Origin: JBAZCI01 sp041671025
GTDB lineage: Bacteria; Patescibacteriota; Patescibacteriia; UBA10025
DNA: 17,263 nucleotides
Assembly (NCBI GenBank): GCA_041671025.1
Contig: JBAZCI010000029.1
Location: 1 to 17,263, forward strand
Direction: 5' to 3'
Shown here piece by piece: positions 1 to 7,299 of this stretch (the stretch's first letter is position 1; the number at the start of each line of letters is the position of its first letter). The notes below the pieces were generated by a model, which ran no database searches, was not told the origin of the DNA, and was given only the letters and a program-made list of their open reading frames with translations. The position numbers and the translations under genes are program-made.

Positions 1-196
1 TGGGGGATTTGAAGTTTCTCTCTTTTATGCACTCAAGGTTGGAGAAGCTTCGCGCGTCATTCCCGTGACGCAATCGGCGCTAGTGTTCACGCTCATTGGC
101 GGAATTTTTTTGCTCGGTGAGCGTACTAATATTGTTACAAAAATCGTTGGCACGATTATTATTGCCGCTGGGATTGCACTGATGTATATTGTATAG
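1..196 (+). CDS. EamA/DMT-family transporter, C-terminal fragment (5' truncated by window edge)
   Basis: The open frame starting at base 2 runs 64 codons to TAG at 194-196. The peptide has the typical last-two-helices layout of an EamA (drug/metabolite transporter) half: a helix ending in the EamA-type signature LLGERTN, a short loop, then a final hydrophobic helix ending in ALMYIV. Proteins of this superfamily move small metabolites or drugs across the inner membrane and are built of two five-helix repeats. Only the end of the second repeat is present, so the substrate cannot be guessed. The complete DMT gene at 7467-8360 is a separate member of the same superfamily. Confidence 0.8.
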   Translation, partial: GGFEVSLFYALKVGEASRVIPVTQSALVFTLIGGIFLLGERTNIVTKIVGTIIIAAGIALMYIV

Positions 197-224
197 GTGA
201 ATAAATAATTAATCTGCCTGATTG

Positions 225-989
225 ATGAAAGAAGTTGATCATGGAGTGATGAGTGCACGGTATTCTTGGTTTTTTGTGATCTTCTTTACACTTTTACTTG
301 CCGAGGTTGTTGCATTCTTGATATATCGTGAAAAAGTGGTGCGGGAGATATGGGCGGCATCGCTCGCTTTTCTGGTTGCAGTCTATTTTTTAAAAGATAC
401 GTATTTTGGATTCCGGTATCGATATGTGAAACCAAAAGTCTTTGGTTCGCCGATATTGCGAGGGAACATGGCCCTGATCTATGGCTGGGGGATGCTTATT
501 GTAGCCTGTTCGTTATGCAGTCTGGGTATTGTGTTCCTGGGGCTTCACGAAACTACCGGATCCACAGAACCTCTGTCTTTAGAATGGCTACTTACGGTGC
601 AGATGCATGGGGGTTTGTGTCTTGATGGTGGCAGCGGGTATATCTGTAATACTACGTATACGCTTTCCAGGTCCGGAAGGTATGAACTCTCTTCATCGCG
701 ACACGGTAAAGAGATTCATCTTGGGCAAGGACAAATTTCAATCACTCAGCTTGAAAAACTTACCGCAGCAGTACATGCGACTAACTTTACTCAGTTACGG
801 GCAGAGAAATTTACCGGAACGTGTCCGACAGCCTATGATGGTCAGGAAAAGATATTTCATTTTTACCAGGAAAATAATCAACGAATCGAAAGCCTCGCGA
901 CATGCACCTACATGATTGATGAAACACAGCCGCTATTTGTGTTAATCAACGGGGAAATTAATACAGCGCTAGTAAAATCGCGCGAGTAG
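225..989 (+). CDS. Membrane protein with three TM helices and a cysteine-containing C-terminal domain (DUF6438-like?)
   Basis: A 254-residue protein read from ATG 225. A TTG lies one codon upstream, and ATG 249 is an alternative. There is no Shine-Dalgarno, but a -10-like TAATCT ends 9 nt before ATG 225, as at many genes here. Three hydrophobic segments are visible (about 14-33, 44-56, 82-106), followed by a soluble domain from about 115 to 254. That domain has four cysteines (132, 141, 200, 227), a beta-strand-like Y-x-L-S-x-S-G-x-Y stretch near 145-153 and a helix like ISITQLEKLTAAVHATNF. This order (a Cys-containing strand, S/D-G turn, 'QLEKL' helix, T/G-rich strand) reminds me of the DUF6438 family, an impression from memory only. 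If the domain is extracytoplasmic, the cysteines could form disulfides. The gene converges on the minus-strand gene ending at 1016, and no terminator was seen between them. Function unknown. Confidence 0.75.
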   Translation: MKEVDHGVMSARYSWFFVIFFTLLLAEVVAFLIYREKVVREIWAASLAFLVAVYFLKDTYFGFRYRYVKPKVFGSPILRGNMALIYGWGMLIVACSLCSLGIVFLGLHETTGSTEPLSLEWLLTVQMHGGLCLDGGSGYICNTTYTLSRSGRYELSSSRHGKEIHLGQGQISITQLEKLTAAVHATNFTQLRAEKFTGTCPTAYDGQEKIFHFYQENNQRIESLATCTYMIDETQPLFVLINGEINTALVKSRE

Positions 990-1015
990 GGTGTTTCTAC
1001 CAACTCATCCCGGAT

Positions 1016-1864
1016 CTATTGGTCAATATTTTCTGCCTTCGTCGAACCGTAGAAATATGTACCGTATATTTCTGCAGCTCGGTCAAATGATCGTTTGAAG
1101 GCTTCTTTGCTTTTCCGCTGCTTGTCTTGTTCAGACAACACTTTATATCCAAATAGTAGCTGTCTGTCCTCAGTCAATGCGGCAATTCCGCGCATTTTAC
1201 CAACCGGGTATTGTCCCCATTCTTTTTGACTGCCCATAAACCGGCCACTCACGTTTGGCGCATACTCTACTTCACTCGTATTAGCCGGTCGACGCAGATG
1301 GGGATGTAAGTCGGCTGAAATTTGCGTAGCGACAGCATCTGCGCGATCTTTTGAGCCACAGTAGATGGTAAATACTTTACCGTCAGTAACGTCACCGCCA
1401 GATAAATATTTATGCTCGATATTTAGACGTTTAAGATATTCTGCAACATCGTGTATAGAGGTCACAGGAACGTTCAGATGTAATTTATGGCCAATATTTA
1501 CATCCCCATTCCAGTAGTTTTTTTCGGTGTCGTGGATATTTTGTTTATAGGGCGGCATGTACTCCGTGTAGCGTTGCTGGGCAATATCATTATTCGTGTT
1601 TGCATCTTCATTTGTATGAGAAGTTGATGTAGGAAATGGGTCGACGGTTTCATGCGCTGCAATGAGTGATTGATAATAAGCTGTCTCCGCCTCCGTATCT
1701 TCTCTTTTTTCTGCCATACGCCAGTCAACTTCAGTAGAAGATTTTCGAATATCGGCTTTTCCTTCTCCTTTGTATTCATTGGTAAGAACACGAGGACAGG
1801 TCGCCAGATGTCCAGAACTTTCGCCGCAGTATATGCACCCATGCTCGTTGATATAGTCTGGCAT
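1016..1864 (-). CDS. Protein with N-terminal zinc-knuckle-like motif and C-terminal domain resembling phosphothreonine lyases (tentative)
   Basis: A 282-residue protein from ATG 1864. It begins one base after the stop of the upstream hydrolase gene, so the two are surely cotranscribed. The N-terminus has C10-x2-C13-x5-H19-x3-C23, a plausible small zinc-binding knuckle. Residues 30-120 are polar and probably disordered. The C-terminal part (about 124-230) is folded-looking: a KLHLNV strand (H129), a helix, HKYL (K152), GKVFTIY (162-168), a helix, and SGRF (R208). The order H..K..GK-x-x-TIY..helix..R is what I recall for the lyase domain of class III/IV lanthipeptide synthetases and, more distantly, OspF/SpvC phosphothreonine lyases. 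This is pattern recognition without a search. No kinase or cyclase domain or precursor peptide is nearby, so a lanthipeptide role is not supported. The C-terminus (241-270) is a charged helix. The coding call is firm; the function is not. Confidence 0.8.
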   Translation of the reverse strand: MPDYINEHGCIYCGESSGHLATCPRVLTNEYKGEGKADIRKSSTEVDWRMAEKREDTEAETAYYQSLIAAHETVDPFPTSTSHTNEDANTNNDIAQQRYTEYMPPYKQNIHDTEKNYWNGDVNIGHKLHLNVPVTSIHDVAEYLKRLNIEHKYLSGGDVTDGKVFTIYCGSKDRADAVATQISADLHPHLRRPANTSEVEYAPNVSGRFMGSQKEWGQYPVGKMRGIAALTEDRQLLFGYKVLSEQDKQRKSKEAFKRSFDRAAEIYGTYFYGSTKAENIDQ

Positions 1865-1865
1865 A

Positions 1866-2765
1866 TTATTGAGCGCGTTTATGTTTAAGGAATGCTGAAA
1901 TTATACTCCCAAGTTCGCGCTGATGCCCGCTTAACGAATGGTCGCCACCGGTAATCATATTATATTGGAATTCGGGTTTCAGTTTTTTGAGAATATCCAT
2001 TATTCCCGGGACGTTATTCCATGCGTACTGGTCCTGCGAACCATAGACGACAAGTGTCGGTTTGTTGATTGATCTAAAATGCCGGAATAACGGTTTACGA
2101 GAAAGTCGGACATTTCTCATTTTTTCATAAAACGGAAAGACATTATAATCACCGTCGGGATTGGCGATGTCATAGAATCCCTGGTAGGAAAAAAACTCAT
2201 CAGGCAAAAGTTCGCTGATCATCTGTTCGCCTTTGCCCCGTTTGATGTTCTTTTTTGATTCTTCGAGGAGCCTAAAGAATTTTTTCTTGCCTAACATGGA
2301 ATAGTAAATCCCGGTATCGTCCCCGCCGCCGATCAAAATATTTTTTGAAACAGGATTTTTGGGTTTGTAAAAATGATAGACGCAAATTTTATTGGCGCCA
2401 GTCGATTCGCCTATCAGGTAAAATTCGGCGTATCCGAGCTTTTTCAGACACGAAATGGCGGCATCAATGTCGATAATGCATTCTTTGATTTTTTCGTACG
2501 CCATGCCAAATCGTTTCCGTTTGTCTTTTACGTGGAGTGTTTTAATGAAATGCGCTCCGCGGTTGTTGAAGAGGAGTAGCGATACGCCCGCGCGGTTGAA
2601 TGCCGCAGCCATGGTTTTACGCATGTCATCTTTGTAAAAGACGGATGAACTGCCGTTACCATGCAGAAATATCGCCGCGCGTTTTGACCGCTTGGCTGAG
2701 TAGATCATGCCGGGCAGAGTGAGTTCGTCTGTTGTCTTGATCTGGAGGAGTGTAGGTTGAATCAT
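1866..2765 (-). CDS. Alpha/beta hydrolase-fold protein
   Basis: A 299-residue soluble protein with an intact alpha/beta hydrolase layout: oxyanion-hole HGNG at 35-38, nucleophile elbow G-E-S121-T-G, acid D245 in YGSQDQ after a VVYGS strand, and catalytic H276 in GGDHS. A lid-like insertion (about 155-225, rich in Lys/Phe) sits between the elbow and the acid. The family covers esterases, acyl hydrolases and peptidases; the DUF1749-like groups are closest in feel, and no substrate can be named. There is no signal peptide, so it should act in the cytoplasm. The start ATG 2765 has no SD, but a -10-like TACACT (2779-2774 on this strand) ends 8 nt before it, suggesting a near-leaderless message. 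It is the first gene of a unit with the zinc-knuckle protein one base downstream, implying linked function. Confidence 0.85.
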   Translation of the reverse strand: MIQPTLLQIKTTDELTLPGMIYSAKRSKRAAIFLHGNGSSSVFYKDDMRKTMAAAFNRAGVSLLLFNNRGAHFIKTLHVKDKRKRFGMAYEKIKECIIDIDAAISCLKKLGYAEFYLIGESTGANKICVYHFYKPKNPVSKNILIGGGDDTGIYYSMLGKKKFFRLLEESKKNIKRGKGEQMISELLPDEFFSYQGFYDIANPDGDYNVFPFYEKMRNVRLSRKPLFRHFRSINKPTLVVYGSQDQYAWNNVPGIMDILKKLKPEFQYNMITGGDHSLSGHQRELGSIISAFLKHKRAQ

Positions 2766-2773
2766 ATAAAAAT

Positions 2774-2779
2774 AGTGTA
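2774..2779 (-). promoter_or_regulatory. Candidate -10 element for the hydrolase unit
   Basis: TACACT on the minus strand, ending 8 nt before ATG 2765. No good -35 is visible 16-18 nt upstream (TGGCTG at 17). Its position implies a transcript starting at or just before the start codon. Confidence 0.35.
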
Positions 2780-2845
2780 GCGGAATATAAAAAAAACAGC
2801 CACCCGGTGAGAAGTGAGTGTAGGCGTGTTCCCGTTGAAATAATT

Positions 2846-2904
2846 AACCCGACTGAAGTCGGTTAGAAGAATAAAAAATTCTTCCCTAGCGACTTTAGTC
2901 GCGT
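2846..2904. repeat. REPIN-like element: two inverted REP-type hairpins around a third hairpin
   Basis: Three stem-loops are packed together. CCGAC-TGAA-GTCGG lies at 2849-2862. GAAGAAT-AAAAA-ATTCTTC lies at 2866-2884. GCGAC-TTTA-GTCGC lies at 2889-2902. The outer two are inverted, diverged copies of each other: read on the other strand, the right one is GCGACTAAAGTCGC against CCGACTGAAGTCGG on the left. The whole block is therefore one long imperfect palindrome. This is the architecture of a REP doublet (REPIN), a non-autonomous element normally moved by a RAYT (TnpA-REP) protein. It lies between divergently transcribed genes, where such elements usually sit. No RAYT gene is in the window. 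Confidence 0.6.
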
Positions 2905-2975
2905 TTTGAAAGAGTAAACACCAGTCTTGCTTCCATTTCTGTAGAAGGTTTAACGTATACTCCAAAAAGATATGT

Positions 2976-2992
2976 ATTCACGCCAAATTCAC
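2976..2992 (+). promoter_or_regulatory. Direct repeat ATTCAC-N5-ATTCAC, candidate response-regulator site
   Basis: Two exact ATTCAC hexamers start 11 bp apart (2976 and 2987), one helical turn. This is the spacing used by OmpR/PhoB-family dimers on direct repeats. The site lies about 55 bp upstream of the permease start and just upstream of where its -35 should be, an activator-like position. The OmpR-family regulator encoded 2.4 kb downstream in the same gene set is the natural candidate to bind it. The sequence and spacing are observed; the binding is inferred. Confidence 0.4.
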
Positions 2993-3047
2993 ATGTGCGT
3001 GATATGGTGGATATATCGAGAGGGATATTATTCTTAATACGCATCGT

Positions 3048-4706
3048 ATGTTTTATATCAGATACCTGTGGGCTGAATTAACCCGGCGGTCCGGCAAGAC
3101 GCTGATGATTTCACTTGGTCTTGGAATGGCGAGTGCGGTCATTATTGTCATTATCTCAATTTCTCAGAGCCTCTCGACTGCGCAGGATACGGTGCTCAAT
3201 CCGCTTCAGAATGTCGGCACGGATATCATGGTTTCGCGGTCGCTGGACCCGGAGACCATTCAGACTCTTGATGATTCGGCGCGCGAAGAAATGCTGCAGG
3301 ACAATCGTATTACGACAGATCTGGCAAAGCTGGGAAATCCCGGCGAGGCTTTTTCAACTGATAATTTTCTCCCCGGAACATTATTAACATTTGACCAGGG
3401 TGAGATGGATAAACTTGATTCATCACTGGTCGCAAATTCAGCGGCGGGACTGGTTATGAATGTAGCGCATCAGGAGGGGACAATTCCTCAAGTAACTGCC
3501 GAGTTTGAGACGGGCGGTGAGACCTTTCAAGTCAATACGGATATTGCCGCGATGACGTCTGCCGAACAGGCGGCTGTGGATGCTGCGCGGAATGCGGCGA
3601 TGACAAAAATTCAATCTCAGGGGCTTGATCCGCAATCAGCTGCAGCGCGAAAGATTATGGAAGAGGCAATGAACGCCGCGATGCCGGAACGGTTCAAGAG
3701 GCAAACAACTGAATTTGTTGCCCCGAAGCGGATTTTTCGGCAGGAGGTTGGTCCCATTACGACGGATATTTCAACAGAAGGCTATACGGTCGCCGGTGTC
3801 GATACGACAAAGACGGATATCGGTCTGATTTTGCCCGGGGAAATAACGAGCGGTACTTATTTTACCGGGGCTGATCAGGCCGTGGTCAATACGTCGTATG
3901 CGGATAAAAATAATATTGCAGTCGGCGACAAACTGACACTGGCAGGAAAAGAATTAACGGTTGTCGGGCTTGTCCAGCCGAAATTATATTCACAAACAGC
4001 CGATGTCTACCTGCCTTTGAAAGATTTGCAGACACTGTCCGGGCGCGAGAACCGCATCAATGTGATGCTGATTAAATCAACCAGCGCGGATGCGGTAGAT
4101 GAAACAAGCACAGCGCTTGAGAGTGTATTTGCCGGCGCGGAAGTTACTGATGCTCAAGACACGGCGAAGGAAGTAACCGGCAGTCTGGTCAATGCGGCGA
4201 ATCTCACCAATAAGTTCATCGGCATCACCAGTGTTATCGTGATTGCCGCCGCGTTTGTTATCGTCAGTTTGCTCACCATACTGTCCGTAAATAAGCGCGT
4301 GCGCGAAATTGGTACATTAAAGGCCATCGGGTGGAGCAATACGAAGATTGTCCGTCAAATTATATCGGAAAATGTAGTGCTTGGCATTTTGGGCGCCTTG
4401 ATCGGTATCGGTTTAGCGGTCGGAGCTATTCTGATATTAAATCGTGCCGATATCACACTTTCGGCAACGGTTGCAAATAGTACTGACGGAGGCTTCGGAT
4501 TTGCGAGAAGAATATTTTCCGGTTCGGAGGCGGCCAGCGAACAATCAGGCGTTGCAACATCGGTGACACTCAATATTGCGTATTCCTATCTGGTGTTGCT
4601 CATGGGATCTGCAGTCGCCCTTCTCGGCGCTATGGTGTCCGGGACATTTGCCGCGCTCAAAGCGTCGAAGATGAAGCCGCAGGAAGCTTTGCGGAATCTT
4701 GAATAA
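3048..4706 (+). CDS. MacB/FtsX-type ABC transporter permease
   Basis: A 552-residue integral membrane protein with the MacB/LolC-type plan: one N-terminal TM helix (about 18-41), a large extracytoplasmic domain (about 45-385), then three TM helices (about 391-414, 441-465, 512-536). The cytoplasmic loop KRVREIGTLKAIGWS (416-430) is the conserved FtsX coupling-helix region, and the C-terminus AALKASKMKPQEALRNLE is the typical 'A-x-x-P-x-EAL' tail. The extracytoplasmic domain has an Ala-rich helical insertion (about 168-219), longer than I expect for the basic MacB periplasmic domain. Start ATG 3048 has no SD; a -10-like TAATAC ends 7 nt before it. The partner ATPase follows 20 nt after the stop. 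With the adjacent two-component system this resembles antimicrobial-peptide or envelope-stress export modules. No TolC- or MacA-like gene is in view, as expected if there is no outer membrane. Confidence 0.9.
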   Translation: MFYIRYLWAELTRRSGKTLMISLGLGMASAVIIVIISISQSLSTAQDTVLNPLQNVGTDIMVSRSLDPETIQTLDDSAREEMLQDNRITTDLAKLGNPGEAFSTDNFLPGTLLTFDQGEMDKLDSSLVANSAAGLVMNVAHQEGTIPQVTAEFETGGETFQVNTDIAAMTSAEQAAVDAARNAAMTKIQSQGLDPQSAAARKIMEEAMNAAMPERFKRQTTEFVAPKRIFRQEVGPITTDISTEGYTVAGVDTTKTDIGLILPGEITSGTYFTGADQAVVNTSYADKNNIAVGDKLTLAGKELTVVGLVQPKLYSQTADVYLPLKDLQTLSGRENRINVMLIKSTSADAVDETSTALESVFAGAEVTDAQDTAKEVTGSLVNAANLTNKFIGITSVIVIAAAFVIVSLLTILSVNKRVREIGTLKAIGWSNTKIVRQIISENVVLGILGALIGIGLAVGAILILNRADITLSATVANSTDGGFGFARRIFSGSEAASEQSGVATSVTLNIAYSYLVLLMGSAVALLGAMVSGTFAALKASKMKPQEALRNLE

Positions 4707-4726
4707 TTGAACGTATCCATATATTT

Positions 4727-5401
4727 ATGACCATCATTAAAGTCCACAATGTTCTGAAACGGTATACGCAAGGCACTAAAGTCATTCACGCAGTCGATCA
4801 TGTTTCAATAGATATTCCGCAGGGAGAGTTTCTTGCCATCATCGGGGCATCAGGTTCAGGAAAAAGCACGTTTCTGCAGTTAGTCGGCGGATTAGACCGT
4901 CCGACCAGCGGCACGGTTGAAATTAACGGCAAGGATATCGGACACATGAGCGATATGAAGCTTACCGCATTGCGCCGGAATACAATCGGCTTTGTATTTC
5001 AGAGCTTTAATCTTATCCCCACGCTTACCGCGGAACAAAATGTAGAAGCGGGAATTGCCAAACGAACATCGCACGACCGCAAACGGGTGCGTGAAGCGCT
5101 GAAGCAAGTTGGTCTGCTTGACCGTGCTCACCATTTGCCAAGTCTGTTGTCAGGGGGCGAACAACAGCGGGTCGCTATAGCCCGTGCATTGATTAATGAA
5201 CCGGAAATTATTCTGGCGGATGAGCCGACCGGTAACTTGGATAGCCGCACGGGTGAGGAGATCGTCAATATGCTTCGCGATTTGAACAAAGCGCACGGGA
5301 AGACCGTGATTTTGATTACGCATTCTGATTACATAAAAAAATATGCTCACCGCGTCATGGAAATGAAGGACGGAACGATGCATGAGCTCTCCCGGTCATA
5401 G
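4727..5401 (+). CDS. ABC transporter ATP-binding protein (MacB/LolD-type)
   Basis: A 224-residue ATPase complete for all nucleotide-binding motifs: Walker A GASGSGKST (40-48), Q-loop Q92 in FVFQSFNLIP, signature LSGGEQQR (141-148), Walker B IILADEPTG with catalytic E166, D-loop NLDS (170-173) and switch H199 in ITHSD. The SFNLIPTLTAEQNV stretch after the Q-loop is typical of the MacB/LolD/FtsE group, whose ATPase drives an FtsX-type permease by mechanotransmission rather than by moving substrate through a channel. It lies 20 nt downstream of the permease gene and should form a 2:2 complex with it. No SD precedes ATG 4727, so expression probably depends on the permease transcript. Confidence 0.95.
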   Translation: MTIIKVHNVLKRYTQGTKVIHAVDHVSIDIPQGEFLAIIGASGSGKSTFLQLVGGLDRPTSGTVEINGKDIGHMSDMKLTALRRNTIGFVFQSFNLIPTLTAEQNVEAGIAKRTSHDRKRVREALKQVGLLDRAHHLPSLLSGGEQQRVAIARALINEPEIILADEPTGNLDSRTGEEIVNMLRDLNKAHGKTVILITHSDYIKKYAHRVMEMKDGTMHELSRS

Positions 5402-5405
5402 CCAT

Positions 5406-5434
5406 TTGCAAACTTCGCCGTAACTCGCTACCAT
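5406..5434 (+). promoter_or_regulatory. Candidate sigma70-type promoter for the response-regulator gene
   Basis: TTGCAA (5406-5411), a 17-bp spacer and TACCAT (5429-5434), starting 4 nt after the ABC ATPase stop codon. The -10 ends 8 nt before ATG 5443, so the transcript would be leaderless or nearly so. The regulator-kinase pair could be made independently of the transporter genes. Confidence 0.45.
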
Positions 5435-5442
5435 ACAGCCTT

Positions 5443-6108
5443 ATGAAGATCCTTGTCGTCGAGGATGAAGAAGCCATTCGAGAAGTTATTCGCACGTATC
5501 TGCAACGCGCAGGATTTGAAGTTGAAGAAGCGGCAAGCGGGGAGGTAGCGACGCTCAAGTTCAATACCGGCGTGCATTTGGTTATTCTCGATCTTAATTT
5601 ACCGCACATGGATGGATTAGACGTGTGTCGCGCGATCCGCAAGAAATCGGCAACGGTGCCAATCCTGATGGTTACGGCGCGGGCGGAAGAATCGGATGAA
5701 TTGATCGGCCTCGCGCAGGGTGCCGATGACTATATCAAAAAGCCTTTTTCGCCAAAGGTGCTCATCTCCCGCGTGCATGCCCTCCTGCGTCGTTCACAGG
5801 CTTCACCGGTACATGCGGGCGCCCTAGCGCTTGATGAACAGCGGATGACGGTGGTCAAGCATGGGAAAGCCATACCGCTCACTACAACGCAGTTCAATAT
5901 CTTGCGGACATTGATGCGGCATGCGGGCAAGGTATTCTCGCGCAACGAACTGTTGAGAGCGACGGATGAGGAACAGCGTTTGCAGGCGGCGATGGAACGT
6001 ACTGTTGATGCGCATATCAAAACTATTCGAAAGATGGTTGAGGATGATCCTCAGCATCCACAATATATTAAGACCGTTATTGGTTCAGGATACAAATATG
6101 GCGAATAG
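5443..6108 (+). CDS. OmpR-family two-component response regulator
   Basis: A 221-residue regulator. The receiver domain (1-115) keeps the acidic pocket (E7, D8), phosphoacceptor D50 in LVILDLNLP, T78 and K100 in DDYIKKPF. A winged-helix DNA-binding domain of the OmpR/PhoB type follows (about 125-221). It includes LTTTQFNILRTLMRHAGKVFSRNELL, the recognition region around RTVDAHIKTIRKMVEDD, and the closing wing IGSGYKYGE. It should be phosphorylated by the kinase whose gene overlaps its 3' end, and then bind tandem half-sites about 11 bp apart; ATTCAC-N5-ATTCAC at 2976-2992 is a candidate. The start has no SD but does have a promoter-like pair directly upstream. The likely target is the ABC exporter upstream. 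Confidence 0.95.
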   Translation: MKILVVEDEEAIREVIRTYLQRAGFEVEEAASGEVATLKFNTGVHLVILDLNLPHMDGLDVCRAIRKKSATVPILMVTARAEESDELIGLAQGADDYIKKPFSPKVLISRVHALLRRSQASPVHAGALALDEQRMTVVKHGKAIPLTTTQFNILRTLMRHAGKVFSRNELLRATDEEQRLQAAMERTVDAHIKTIRKMVEDDPQHPQYIKTVIGSGYKYGE

Positions 6109-7237
6109 ATTTTTTAATACGATTAGTTTTAAAATTGCATTGGTCGTCAGTATGCTGGTTGTCGTATTGATGGTGGTGTTAAATTTTGTTGTGGTGAACA
6201 GGGGTGAACGGGTATTTTCCGACGTCTACACGGTGATACGTGACAAAGGCGGAGCTTTTTCAATTGATGAGCCGATCTATTTTCCCGGCGGGTATTCTGC
6301 TCCCTTTAACGAGCCGCTCCGGGGTGCAGTCGTCAGTCCGCGCGATCAGTTTAAACATCGTTTCCAGTATTCTCTTTTTCTTATCGGTGCGGGCGCATTT
6401 GTGGGAGCTGTTGGCATTGGGTTGCTTGCCTCGTGGATTGTCGCCCGACCACTCAACACCTTGCAGAGCGGGCTGAAAAAGCTTCGCCAGAGTAATTACA
6501 AACTTCGTTTACAGGATGATCATTCGAATGAGTTTGCCGCGATCATGAGTGAATTCAACAGCCTGGCCTCTGACCTGCAACGGACAGAAGAGCTCCGTAA
6601 AAATCTTATTTCTGATACGTCGCACGAGCTCAAAACGCCGATCACGGTTTTAGCTGCGCAGTTGGAAGGTATTGATGACGGCGTATTGACGTTGGATAAA
6701 GAGCGCATTGGTATGCTCCGCCAGCAAGTACAGCGTCTGCAGGATATGACGGAAGGCTTGCAAGAATATGCCCGGTTGCGCAGTCAGGCGCTTTCGCCTC
6801 ACGTGACCAATTTCAGGCTCGCAAAGCTGATTGAAAAGATTACATTACAATTTGAACCGCGACTGAATGAAAAGAAGATTGTCGTCACAACCGATATCTC
6901 AGATGAATACACCGTATCCGCAGACGAATCGTTGGTAGAGAGAATTTTTGTGAATCTATTTGATAATACCTTGCGATACGCTGATGCGCGCGCCGTACAT
7001 ATTTCTACGCATGCGGATGAAATTATTTTTAGCGATGACGGTGTCGGCATTCCGCAGATGCACCAGCATGATATATTCGAACGCTTTTTCAGATTAGAAA
7101 AATCCCGCAATCGTTCTACGGGCGGCTTGGGGTTGGGATTGGCAATTGTGAAAGAAATTGTTGAAGTTCACGGGTGGAAAATACATGCGCGAACTCCCGA
7201 AAATCAAAAAGGCGTAGAATTTGTTATTAAGTTGTAG
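6098..7237 (+). CDS. Sensor histidine kinase (BaeS/PhoR-like, HAMP-containing)
   Basis: A 379-residue membrane kinase read from ATG 6098, which overlaps the regulator gene by 11 nt and implies translational coupling. The frame stays open upstream to 5966, but that extension lies inside the regulator gene. Order of domains: TM1 (about 12-34), a short extracytoplasmic segment of about 57 residues, TM2 (92-115), HAMP (116-168), and HisKA with H176 in SDTSHELKTP. The HATPase_c part carries the N-box NLFDN (N290), G1 SDDGVGI (312-318), F-box around FERFF (327-331) and G2 GGLGLGLAI (342-350). All catalytic parts are intact. The small sensor domain suggests sensing of the membrane, or of the partner ABC transporter, rather than binding a soluble ligand in a large pocket. 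It pairs with the OmpR-type regulator. Confidence 0.93.
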   Translation: MANRFFNTISFKIALVVSMLVVVLMVVLNFVVVNRGERVFSDVYTVIRDKGGAFSIDEPIYFPGGYSAPFNEPLRGAVVSPRDQFKHRFQYSLFLIGAGAFVGAVGIGLLASWIVARPLNTLQSGLKKLRQSNYKLRLQDDHSNEFAAIMSEFNSLASDLQRTEELRKNLISDTSHELKTPITVLAAQLEGIDDGVLTLDKERIGMLRQQVQRLQDMTEGLQEYARLRSQALSPHVTNFRLAKLIEKITLQFEPRLNEKKIVVTTDISDEYTVSADESLVERIFVNLFDNTLRYADARAVHISTHADEIIFSDDGVGIPQMHQHDIFERFFRLEKSRNRSTGGLGLGLAIVKEIVEVHGWKIHARTPENQKGVEFVIKL

Positions 7238-7299
7238 ATAGTGGATGGTAGGTGGTGAGTAGTAGGTGGGGGTGAATAAGTTGTAAAGTAAAAAAACGC

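Noticed and set aside
5966..6097. 44-residue N-terminal extension of the histidine kinase
   Set aside because: Lies entirely in the response-regulator gene and precedes the normal short cytoplasmic N-terminus; ATG 6098 with an 11-nt overlap is the usual coupled arrangement.
7238..7275. G-rich GTAGGTGG tract as a G-quadruplex or microsatellite
   Set aside because: Only one run of five G and otherwise pairs of G; too irregular to support a quadruplex or a true tandem repeat.
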